The position numbers and the translations under genes are program-made. 64,000 bases of DNA, from the NCBI RefSeq assembly GCF_009720525.1, contig NZ_CP043930.1, positions 5,240,501 to 5,304,500 of the forward strand, in the 5' to 3' direction. Below are positions 57,357 to 64,000 of this stretch, piece by piece. The stretch comes from Gimesia benthica. Its GTDB lineage: Bacteria > Planctomycetota > Planctomycetia > Planctomycetales > Planctomycetaceae. Position 1 is the stretch's first letter, and each line of letters begins with the position of its first letter. The notes under the pieces are model-generated. The model had not been told where the DNA came from and made no database searches. It saw only the letters and a program-made list of their open reading frames with translations.

Positions 57357-57672
57357 GGTGTGTTCCTGTATCGGAATAGTCGTGGAAGGTGATTTCAAGT
57401 AAGTGGAATTGATTCTAACAGAACAGGCACTGAACGGAAAACGAATTCGACGTGAATTGCCCCCGGTGCATGCTGTAGCTCACCCTGTGACGATCCATTT
57501 ACCAGACAGCAACGCACACCCTTGTAAAAACTACATCCCGTCCTCTTTCTCGCTCCTTTTCCCCTGATCGGGTTCAGAAATCGGATCTCCAGAGCCGATA
57601 GTAGGAATCAGACCGATTGTACGGATTACGCAAAGCAGGCAGAAACCTGTCTCAGGCACTCGAGGATCTGAA

Positions 57673-58137
57673 ATGAGCATCACGCAACGCTGGTTACTGT
57701 TGGCCACCGGAATTCTATTAATCGCGGGCGGCGTATTCGCCTCAGACGAGCTCCGTAAAACCGAAGCAGATCCAGGTGATCAGCAGGCCGCACTGATGCT
57801 GGCCAAGCTTGCCAGCTGTCAGAAAATTACCAATGGTCTGGTGACGAAAAACTTCAAAGAGATCCACAGCGGGGCCAACACCCTCAACCAGATCTGCATC
57901 GCCACCGACTGGGCTTCCCACGATGATGCCGTCTATGCCCATCATCGCCTGGAACTCCGCAAGCAGGCGATGAAACTCGCGAAGATGGCAGAAGAAAAAA
58001 ATCTCGACGGTGCCAGCTACGCTTACATGCATTCGTTGAATACCTGCATCAACTGTCACGAGTATTGCCGCGATGTTCTCAGCATCGTCGACGACTCCGA
58101 AGTCAAACTCAAAGTCGTCCCGATTCCCTCGAACTGA
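57673..58137 (+). CDS. Exported cytochrome c'-like protein
   Basis: 154 residues. Signal peptide ~1-24 (ending GVFAS). A four-helix pattern follows, and the heme motif C-I-N-C-H lies near the C-terminus (LNTCINCHEYCRDVL, ~131), as in class II cytochromes c'. Such proteins bind NO or act in electron transfer. Its own upstream region is ~270 bases from the divergent esterase gene. It is convergent with the SGEIQ-repeat gene, with a hairpin between. Confidence 0.82.
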   Translation: MSITQRWLLLATGILLIAGGVFASDELRKTEADPGDQQAALMLAKLASCQKITNGLVTKNFKEIHSGANTLNQICIATDWASHDDAVYAHHRLELRKQAMKLAKMAEEKNLDGASYAYMHSLNTCINCHEYCRDVLSIVDDSEVKLKVVPIPSN

Positions 58138-58155
58138 GTTGACTTTGTTGTCTGC

Positions 58156-58193
58156 GAAAAAAACGATGACCCCCACGAGGAGAGCCATCGTTT
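58156..58193 (-). terminator. Terminator for the 58224-59285 gene
   Basis: Stem AAACGATG / CATCGTTT (58161-58168 and 58186-58193). On the minus strand it continues into TTTTTTT. It lies between convergent genes. Confidence 0.75.
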
Positions 58194-58223
58194 CCGTTCG
58201 CTGATGAACTGTCAGATCAAGGC

Positions 58224-59285
58224 CTAGCGGATACTGGGCTGTTGATCATTTTGCGCGGTCGTGTTCTCGCTATTGCTCCGAGATTTCTGCTTGGTTTTAC
58301 GGAGCGAACGTTTGGTAGGTTCCCGAACGTCAATGCTCTGGCCATCAACGCGGATCAGTTGTGCGATCAGCGCGTCCTGACCATTGATGGTACCACGACG
58401 GGCCAGTAATTTGATGGATGTTCCTTCTGACAGGTCCACATCCTCAAAGCTGTCAGCAGGCCCCAGATTGACCTGGATCATTTTCTCTTGCGGTGTTTCC
58501 AGTTTCGCGACAACGAATTTTCCATCGCGACCCTGGAAGCTGGTTTTCCGCGTGCTGACGATGTCCCCTTTGAACTTCCTCAGCTTCTGCTGACGGGGCA
58601 GCTCATTCTCGATTGACTGACCATTAAACGACACGAACTGTGCCATAATCGCAGACTGATTATTCACGCGACCTTTCACGCCTTTGATCTGAATGTCATC
58701 CCCTTTGTCGAGGTTCAGCTGACTGACCTGTTCCTGGGGACCAAGGAAGACACGCTGTGTCTGGCCTTCCTCTGTCTGAATCTGGGCCAGCACCTGCTTC
58801 TGCTCAGCTGACATAATGCGCTTGGTCTGCAGCTTCTGAATCTCACCACTTAGCTGCACCTGACGACGATTGCCGCGACGCTGCATGTCACGCTGCGCCT
58901 GCTTTTTCATATCGTCAGACCGTTTGCGGCTCTCATTCTGCGCTTTTTCCAGATCGTACAGGAAAATCGTTTCAACAGCGTCATAAAAACCATCGCGGTC
59001 ATAGTCGACGCCGACATGCACCCAGCCGTCCATGTCCAGCTGATAGCGACTCATGTTCCGCGTATGGTCCTGCGCGTGCTGTTTCTTCTTCCCTTGTTGT
59101 TTTGCCTGGTGTTTGTCCTGTTTCTTTTTGGAATAGTCCGTATCCCGATCGCTCCGGGACTGCGCGGACGAACCAGTCTGATCTCTCTCAGTAGAAGACT
59201 TGTTGTCATCCGCCATCACAGACAGCGGCATGGCAACAGCCAGACTGAATGCAGAAGTTAACAGCATCTGCTTATTCAAAACCAT
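58224..59285 (-). CDS. Exported hypothetical protein with two internal repeats
   Basis: 353 residues, family not recognised. Signal peptide ~1-25. Residues ~26-75 are Lys/Gln/Ser-rich. VDYDRDGFYDAVETIFLYD (~94) is a calcium-loop-like acidic stretch, followed by a charged helix (~112-140). Two copies of a ~80-residue beta domain follow: compare VFLGPQEQVSQLNLDKGDDI (~178) with VNLGPADSFEDVDLSEGTSI (~271), and AQFVSFNGQSI with AQLIRVDGQSI. The tail is basic. Co-transcribed behind the DWW-repeat gene (62 bases apart). Function unknown. Confidence 0.78.
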   Translation of the reverse strand: MVLNKQMLLTSAFSLAVAMPLSVMADDNKSSTERDQTGSSAQSRSDRDTDYSKKKQDKHQAKQQGKKKQHAQDHTRNMSRYQLDMDGWVHVGVDYDRDGFYDAVETIFLYDLEKAQNESRKRSDDMKKQAQRDMQRRGNRRQVQLSGEIQKLQTKRIMSAEQKQVLAQIQTEEGQTQRVFLGPQEQVSQLNLDKGDDIQIKGVKGRVNNQSAIMAQFVSFNGQSIENELPRQQKLRKFKGDIVSTRKTSFQGRDGKFVVAKLETPQEKMIQVNLGPADSFEDVDLSEGTSIKLLARRGTINGQDALIAQLIRVDGQSIDVREPTKRSLRKTKQKSRSNSENTTAQNDQQPSIR

Positions 59286-59347
59286 TATAAAACTCCTTTG
59301 TTTAACGTTGTTCCAGATTCAAATTCATGAGGTTGTACGAGTGGGAC

Positions 59348-60202
59348 TCAGTCCCACCAGTCATCAGCGGTGTAATACTGGTTGGACAGATTAGAGTGGC
59401 CATACTGGTATCCGTAGCCGGCTCCATGATCTTCCCACCAGTCGGTATAGATATTGTTCTCAGGGCGATCAGCGGGTTCACCTTCATAGCGCTGATTTAA
59501 TCCCTGTAACTGCTCGGGCATGTATTGCCCGTTATTGTCCATCTCCCACCAGTGTTGCGGCAGATCGTTATCGCCATAGTAGTTGTCGTAGTAGCGATAC
59601 TCGTCTGCATCTTCGCGTCCCAGCTGATAGTCATATTCTTCCCGTTGATCCTGCCACCAGTCTTCATCAAACCAGGTGGAATCATCGTGCCACCAGTCTT
59701 CGTCGAACCAGGCAGAATCTTCACGGGGATTGTCGCTGTGGGGGTTATCTCTGCGGGGATGCTCACCACGTGGATGATCTCTGTGCGGTCGATCTCCACG
59801 AGGATCGTCTCTGCGTGGTGTCTCGCGTGGTGGATTCTCTTCCGATCCATCGTACCACCAGTCATCATCAAACCACTGGTCGTCGGGATTGTCGTCTCTG
59901 CGTCGATGCTCCGCAGGCCGATTCACATAATCCGGCGGATTCTTCGCTCCCCGTCGTGCGTTCTCACGTCGTGAATCGTTTGGCATTTTTCGATCACCCT
60001 CTTGATTCTCTTCATTGAAATTCACAGACAGATCACTGTCGTCAGGTTGATTGGCCGGATAGTAAGGGCTAAAACCCAACCCTTCGCTCGGGGTCTCCTG
60101 GGCCGCTGCCGAGGACAACCCACCCGGATCCGGCTGCAGCAGCACCAGCCCCAGACCCAGACCGAGAAATATCAAATATCGCATCCCTCGAATTAGCATC
60201 AT
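59348..60202 (-). CDS. Exported Trp/Asp-rich DWW-repeat protein
   Basis: 284 residues; no family recognised. Signal peptide ~1-34 (ending SSAAAQE). The body is extremely polar, with repeated aromatic motifs WFDDDWWYDGS, WFDEDWWHDDS, WFDEDWWQD, HWWEMD, TDWWEDH and ADDWWD at the very end. Between the first and second, a run of Arg/Asp/His/Pro repeats (DDPRGDRPHRDHPRG) covers ~40 residues. The Tyr-rich stretch YRYYDNYYGDND follows. Composition suggests an intrinsically disordered, metal- or polysaccharide-binding envelope protein. First gene of a pair with the duplicated-domain protein. Confidence 0.78.
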   Translation of the reverse strand: MMLIRGMRYLIFLGLGLGLVLLQPDPGGLSSAAAQETPSEGLGFSPYYPANQPDDSDLSVNFNEENQEGDRKMPNDSRRENARRGAKNPPDYVNRPAEHRRRDDNPDDQWFDDDWWYDGSEENPPRETPRRDDPRGDRPHRDHPRGEHPRRDNPHSDNPREDSAWFDEDWWHDDSTWFDEDWWQDQREEYDYQLGREDADEYRYYDNYYGDNDLPQHWWEMDNNGQYMPEQLQGLNQRYEGEPADRPENNIYTDWWEDHGAGYGYQYGHSNLSNQYYTADDWWD

Positions 60203-60688
60203 CTCTCCCTTGTGGTTGGTGTGGTTGGCATTTGAAGTCGGAGCAGAGACCGACGATTACGCCGATATGCTGGGCAGTGGCAACACTGCCGGCAGGACAT
60301 TCTTCAACACAGAAGCGGGCCGGCTGAATCACTGCGACATCCTGTCACCCATCAGCGACAGTCATGCAGGATCGGGTGTGACTCACGATAAAACAGCACA
60401 GCCACAGCGTTGCCCGCATGGTTTTGAAAAATGTGCAACCACTATGCCAGCAGGCAAGATCATTCAAATCCGTTGTCATGAAAAAACAACAGATTGAAAA
60501 CACCTCTTCGCATCACTCAATTTATAAAAAATGAAGTGCCGGAAAATTTCATCGGAATCGAAAGAGGTCTGATCAGACAGTGTCGATCAGAGTCCTCGCG
60601 CTGAATGCTGAGCCACCAGCCTGATCGCGCAGAAAACATGACAGTCTGGCAGAAGGGTTTCTCCCGACCGAAAATTTCGCTCCACAAG
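60203..60688. other. Intergenic region upstream of the DWW-repeat gene
   Basis: About 485 bases without a credible gene; short frames here have poor composition and no ribosome sites. It must hold the promoter of the DWW-repeat pair and the end of the upstream membrane-protein gene, but no terminator with a T-run is clear. Confidence 0.45.
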
Positions 60689-61069
60689 CTAATCCAGAAT
60701 CGCCAGGTAAATGATGTAAGCGTCCATACCTGCGATGTAAATGAAGATCAGGCTGGCGTCGATGAATGTCAGGTTCCGCTTCTGATATTCTCTCTTCTTC
60801 CACCGTTTGTAAAGCTCCTGGATTCCGAAGCCTTCGGTCAGTCGAGCTTGAACGTGGACTACCAGAGTCCAGACCAACAATACCAGAAATGCCTGCAAGG
60901 TCCCATTCCACGAACGTGATCCCAGTAGAGCCAGTCCTGTCAACCAGAAGATCATCCAGAACAATACCATCTGCAGAAACAGCGCGACAAAATTCAGTTC
61001 GGGATGTTTCAGTTCCGCTTCCCCATGCGAAGGAATTGTACTGTCTGAATTGCTCTGGACTTCACACAT
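60689..61069 (-). CDS. Small hypothetical membrane protein
   Basis: 126 residues from the ATG at 61069 (GGAGAA 8 bases upstream); longer frames run into a dispersed repeat and are unlikely. Two membrane segments are near ~27-45 (FVALFLQMVLFWMIFWLTGL) and ~59-73 (AFLVLLVWTLVVHV). A basic loop (LYKRWKKREYQKRN) and a third hydrophobic segment (LIFIYIAGMDAYIIYLAIL) close the protein. Family not recognised. Confidence 0.7.
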   Translation of the reverse strand: MCEVQSNSDSTIPSHGEAELKHPELNFVALFLQMVLFWMIFWLTGLALLGSRSWNGTLQAFLVLLVWTLVVHVQARLTEGFGIQELYKRWKKREYQKRNLTFIDASLIFIYIAGMDAYIIYLAILD

Positions 61070-61091
61070 CGCGGCTTCTCCGCACGGCATC

Positions 61092-61131
61092 AGCCGCAGG
61101 GCGTTAGCCCCGGTTGAAACGACTTTGGTAT
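61092..61131 (+). repeat. Dispersed 40-bp repeat, copy 2
   Basis: 39 of 40 bases match 46431-46470. It lies just upstream of the small membrane protein's start. Confidence 0.85.
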
Positions 61132-61148
61132 ATACCATCCAGGTTAAG

Positions 61149-61176
61149 AAACGCTACCTGGCACCCGTGCCGCTCA
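61149..61176 (+). repeat. Dispersed repeat end overlapping the CocE stop codon
   Basis: AAACGCTACCTGGC...GTGCCGCTCA. Read on the minus strand it starts TGAGCGGCAC, and that TGA is the stop codon of the CocE/NonD hydrolase gene. Confidence 0.8.
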
Positions 61177-62901
61177 ATACCGACACGGCAAAATAATCTG
61201 TGACGGCCGGACCGCATCGTGATACACCTTCTCGGTCGCCACTTTGGTCCCCTTGCCGAACGGACCTTCTCCCGTATTCGGATTTCGATCGAACAGCGGA
61301 AAATACGCACCGCAGATATCCACCCGCAACTTGTGCCCCGCGCCGATCTGGGCGGCAATCGGTCCCAGGTCGACCGTGATCTCATACACCTGCCCCGGCT
61401 GCAAAGGTGTTGGCTCTAGTTCCGAATCGCGAAACCGGCCGCGGAGAATTCCCACCGCCAGGTTCTGTGCGAACCCGTCCGGATGCACGTCGATCAGTTT
61501 CACCACCCAGTCCGCATCGGGGGTGTCGGCTGAGACGAACAGCTTCGCCCGCGCATTGCCGGCAAACCGCAGTGGCTCCGTAAACGCACCGGACGTATAC
61601 ACCAGCACGTCCTCCCGCTTCTCAATCGGGCGCTGATCGACGGGAGCCCAGGTCGCCGCGATCAACGGACGCTTGTCCGTCACCGGGCAGGCCGGTGCGG
61701 GATCTGCCGGATCCGCTTGGAATATATCCGCAGTTTCCGCATCCGTCGGCGGACAGTAAGTCAGCGTACCGTCTCCGCCACCTGTATTCGCGTTCCCCGC
61801 AGAATGCAGATAGAACGGTGTTTCACAAAACCCTTGGGGCGGCCACGTCTGTGCTTCCCGCCAGACGTTATCCCCCATCGAGAAATAACGTACGGGGACC
61901 TCAACCGCAGAGTCGTTCTCGGACCCCGCTTTCAGATAACGTTCGAACCACTGCAGATTCTCCCCCGCCTTATCCATGACCGCGTTCTGACCAAAGTCCA
62001 CCTCACCAACCTGGGCGCGGCCGATCGAACCATGATCCCAGGGCCCCAGAATCAGCTGTTGCTGTCGACGTGTTTTCGGATCGAGAGCCTGTTGCTGCAT
62101 CCGTACAAAATTCCCCACGGTTTCCCGCGAGAAGAAATCGTAAGACCCCACGATATGCTGCATTGGCAGTTTCAGGTCGACGATTTCATCCGTCAGTTCG
62201 GTCCGGTTCCAGTAGCCGTTATGCTCCGGATGAGTCAGCATTCCCTCCAGCCAGGGGATCGACCAGCCGATCTGTTCGTCGATCTCACTCATCGGCAGAT
62301 GCAACAGCGTCTTCCGCCAGTCGGTGGTGACTTCGGCCCCCTCCGGTTTTTGGGAATTCCCCGAGGCCCACCGCGTAATCAGCGAGAGCCGCATCGCGCC
62401 ACCCAGATACAGGTTGCGATAAAAACTGCTGAAGGTCGCCATCGGTGCGATCGTGACCAGTCCCGGCGGACGCTCGTTCGCCGCCAGCCACTGGGTCGCT
62501 CCCACATAGGATGCCCCCCACATGCCGATCCGTCCGTTGCACCACGGCTGCTTGCCCAGCCACTCGATCGCATCGTAGCCGTCACGCCCTTCATGGTCGT
62601 AAGGATAGAAGATCCCCTCCGACTGAAACTTACCCCGGCAGTCCTGCACGACGGTGATAAAACCCGCAGCCGCATAACGCTCCGCGATCTTTTTCACGCG
62701 GTCCTTATTGTAAGGCGTCCGCATCAGCAGCACCGGCGCCTGTTTGAGTTGCGGATCACGATAGACGTCGGTCGCCAGCAGCACGCCGTCCCGCATCGGC
62801 ACCATGATGGTCTCTGACGTGACGGAAGGCGTCTCCGCGGCGTAAAGGCAGGGCGCGACGAACAGACAGAAACAGACAGCCAGGACATGCGAGCGTTTCA
62901 T
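61174..62901 (-). CDS. Exported CocE/NonD family hydrolase (S15 type)
   Basis: 575 residues from the ATG at 62901; a GTG at 62907 is better spaced from GAGG and is an alternative. Signal peptide ~1-21 (ending PCLYA). The alpha/beta hydrolase core shows VTIAPMATFSSFYRNLYLGG and the nucleophile GRIGMWGASYVGATQWLA (~127). The C-terminal jelly-roll PepX-C domain (~430-575) is complete, including FAGNARAKLFVSADTPDADW. Family members cleave esters or X-Pro peptides; substrate unknown. The stop codon belongs to a dispersed repeat. Confidence 0.9.
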   Translation of the reverse strand: MKRSHVLAVCFCLFVAPCLYAAETPSVTSETIMVPMRDGVLLATDVYRDPQLKQAPVLLMRTPYNKDRVKKIAERYAAAGFITVVQDCRGKFQSEGIFYPYDHEGRDGYDAIEWLGKQPWCNGRIGMWGASYVGATQWLAANERPPGLVTIAPMATFSSFYRNLYLGGAMRLSLITRWASGNSQKPEGAEVTTDWRKTLLHLPMSEIDEQIGWSIPWLEGMLTHPEHNGYWNRTELTDEIVDLKLPMQHIVGSYDFFSRETVGNFVRMQQQALDPKTRRQQQLILGPWDHGSIGRAQVGEVDFGQNAVMDKAGENLQWFERYLKAGSENDSAVEVPVRYFSMGDNVWREAQTWPPQGFCETPFYLHSAGNANTGGGDGTLTYCPPTDAETADIFQADPADPAPACPVTDKRPLIAATWAPVDQRPIEKREDVLVYTSGAFTEPLRFAGNARAKLFVSADTPDADWVVKLIDVHPDGFAQNLAVGILRGRFRDSELEPTPLQPGQVYEITVDLGPIAAQIGAGHKLRVDICGAYFPLFDRNPNTGEGPFGKGTKVATEKVYHDAVRPSQIILPCRY

Positions 62902-63032
62902 GGGCACAGTCTTTCCTCAGCAGGGGAATGGAGAACAGGTTCAGGCAGGTCGCTCTCTTGTTCTTACCAGCTTCCGCAGGAAACTGCAATTCCACCGACC
63001 GTTCACTCAGCTCTTGAATCTGGTATCTCGCC

Positions 63033-63191
63033 TCAGCAGTCGGTAGCCACGGTATGTGTTTCCGGTTCTTCTGGTGGAGACTCTTCTTCCGGCAACCAGT
63101 CCAGATGCTCTCGCCGTGCGTGATAGACATCCAGGCTAAATGGCTCCAGCAGGCCGATGGCTTTCATCCAGATGCGAAAACGAAGTAGCAT
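63033..63191 (-). CDS. Small 52-residue protein downstream of a membrane-protein gene
   Basis: ATG at 63191 with GGGGGA about 7 bases upstream, and 27 bases after the stop of the upstream membrane-protein gene. It encodes MLLRFRIWMKAIGLLEPFSL, then DVYHARREHLDWLPEEE and a Glu/Pro-rich end (SPPEEPETHTVATDC). No known family. The operon position and good ribosome site support it, despite its size. Confidence 0.6.
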   Translation of the reverse strand: MLLRFRIWMKAIGLLEPFSLDVYHARREHLDWLPEEESPPEEPETHTVATDC

Positions 63192-63218
63192 TTCAGAAAT
63201 CCCCCATGAGCGAGTTTG

Positions 63219-63773
63219 TCACAACCATTCACCGGACACAGCGGAACCAGCAATGAAAGCACAAAAGAAATTGAGCAACAGCGCCAGCAGGCAGAATGGA
63301 ATCACAAATGAGTTACGTCCGTAATTGAAACCGATCGCCAGAATTGCGTTTAAGAATATCGCATGGAAAATGAATCGCAGAAAGGCAATATGGCTTCGGT
63401 CATAATTCCCGCTATATTTCTCAGGGTTATAAAACAGAGTCCCCCAGAACAACATCGACAACGGCAGGACAATCAGAGGCACCAGCCAGAGCAGGCGCAG
63501 GCTGCTCATTTCATTGCGTTCCAGACAGCGACGCCAGCCAAGATAAAGCCAGATGAGTAACGGAATGGACATGGGCCAGGCCGCCAACATTCCAGGAAGC
63601 GCCTGGCGACACAACCAGAAATAAATTTTTAATTGTCCCGTTTGCAGGATGATCAGGAACTCACTCAAAAGAGGTCCGCAGACCAGCACTACCCACCACC
63701 AGGCAGAGAATGTTCCCGGTGAACCATTTAGTACAGCGCAAGGTTTTGTATTCTGTGAAGAGAACGGGGACAT
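63219..63773 (-). CDS. Hypothetical membrane protein
   Basis: 184 residues with about five membrane segments, for example WWWVVLVCGPLLSEFLIIL (~25), MSIPLLIWLYLGW (~68), WLVPLIVLPLSMLFWGTLFY (~95), FIFHAIFLNAILAIGFNY and the C-terminal VIPFCLLALLLNFFCAFIAG. Family not recognised. It is followed by a 52-residue gene on the same strand. Confidence 0.7.
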   Translation of the reverse strand: MSPFSSQNTKPCAVLNGSPGTFSAWWWVVLVCGPLLSEFLIILQTGQLKIYFWLCRQALPGMLAAWPMSIPLLIWLYLGWRRCLERNEMSSLRLLWLVPLIVLPLSMLFWGTLFYNPEKYSGNYDRSHIAFLRFIFHAIFLNAILAIGFNYGRNSFVIPFCLLALLLNFFCAFIAGSAVSGEWL

Positions 63774-63844
63774 GGAGACCTCCTGAAGAATTCAGGTTTC
63801 TAAGTCTCATCATATCTCAGCGCAGGACGATCAGCAAACAGAAA

Positions 63845-63879
63845 CTGAGCGGCACGACAACCGGTGCCCTACCGCTCAG
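63845..63879. repeat. CTGAGCGGCA palindromic repeat, right-edge copy
   Basis: CTGAGCGGCA...TACCGCTCAG: 8-bp perfect stem plus one mismatch around CGACAACCGGTGCCC. It lies between a membrane-protein gene and the 3' end of the partial gene at the window edge. Confidence 0.82.
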
Positions 63880-63908
63880 CAATGTGGTACATTCAAACCG
63901 CAATCAAC

Positions 63909-64000
63909 CTAACTCGTAAACTCTTCCCACCCCTTGCGGAATTGCGAGTGGAGATACTGGTTCGCGTTGTCATTCCCCTTCGCGGTCAGCGTCGAGGCAT
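63909..64000 (-). CDS. Partial gene, C-terminal 29 residues
   Basis: Only the end is inside the window: ...ASTLTAKGNDNANQYLHSQF followed by RKGWEEFTS and a TAG stop. Too short to assign. The frame is open to the window edge. Confidence 0.5.
   Translation of the reverse strand, partial: ASTLTAKGNDNANQYLHSQFRKGWEEFTS

Noticed and set aside
61717-62817. A 366-codon plus-strand frame
   Set aside because: Antisense of the CocE/NonD hydrolase, whose signal peptide, nucleophile motif and PepX-C domain are clear.

Overview
The window looks like chromosomal DNA of a planctomycete, probably of the Planctomycetaceae and close to Gimesia. This is inferred from gene content, not from an rRNA. The markers are DUF1501 proteins paired with heme-bearing DUF1549/DUF1553 proteins, DUF1080, a PQQ-type propeller beside an EF-hand protein, a formaldehyde-activating-enzyme relative, several signal-peptide proteins of unknown family, and two GroEL copies. 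I found no rRNA, tRNA, CRISPR array, transposase or phage gene. Most of the window is ordinary chromosome.

Layout. 0-3.2 kb: the end of a DUF1501 gene behind its DUF1549/1553 partner. 3.5-9.6 kb: metabolic genes on the plus strand (threonine-dehydratase type enzyme, SDR, DUF1080, xylulokinase, sulfotransferase). 9.6-16.1 kb: mostly minus-strand membrane and exported functions, including cytochrome bd oxidase (cydAB), an M28 peptidase, a TauE/SafE permease and a thioredoxin-like protein. 16.4-18 kb: chorismate synthase and a YjbQ-type enzyme. 18-21.8 kb: an exported propeller/EF-hand pair and a Tat-exported oxidoreductase. 21.9-30.1 kb: a proteostasis block on the minus strand, dnaJ-grpE-fmdB-yacG-eamA-gamma carbonic anhydrase, then groEL-groES-groEL. 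30.8-38 kb: an ammonium transporter behind a sigma-54 type promoter, glycerol kinase, a TrkH/TrkA potassium system and an HD-domain phosphohydrolase. 38.2-45.8 kb: a CCKP-repeat exported protein, folP, an SGNH hydrolase, a PfkB kinase, DUF2062, a STAS protein, birA and a hydroxyacid dehydrogenase.

45.8-51 kb is the least ordinary stretch. It holds 1.2 kb of non-coding DNA full of short repeats. It is followed by a DUF6959-like gene, an ankyrin gene and a MarR-VOC pair, with CACGAAA-type repeats in three successive intergenic spaces. 51-64 kb: another DUF1501 protein, a Dabb protein, a ceramidase-like protein, a Fae relative, a PhyH oxygenase, an acetyl xylan esterase family protein, a c'-type cytochrome, an unusual pair of exported proteins (one with DWW repeats), a CocE/NonD hydrolase and small membrane proteins.

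Most worth a second look: a dispersed palindromic repeat family with core CTGAGCGGCA...TGCCGCTCAG from 46.3 to 63.9 kb; the repeat-bracketed genes at 47-48.2 kb; the CCKP octapeptide protein; the DWW-repeat protein with its internally duplicated neighbour; groES between two unlike groEL genes; the sigma-54 signature before amt; the MarR operator-promoter; and a Fae relative that seems to lack the active-site histidine.
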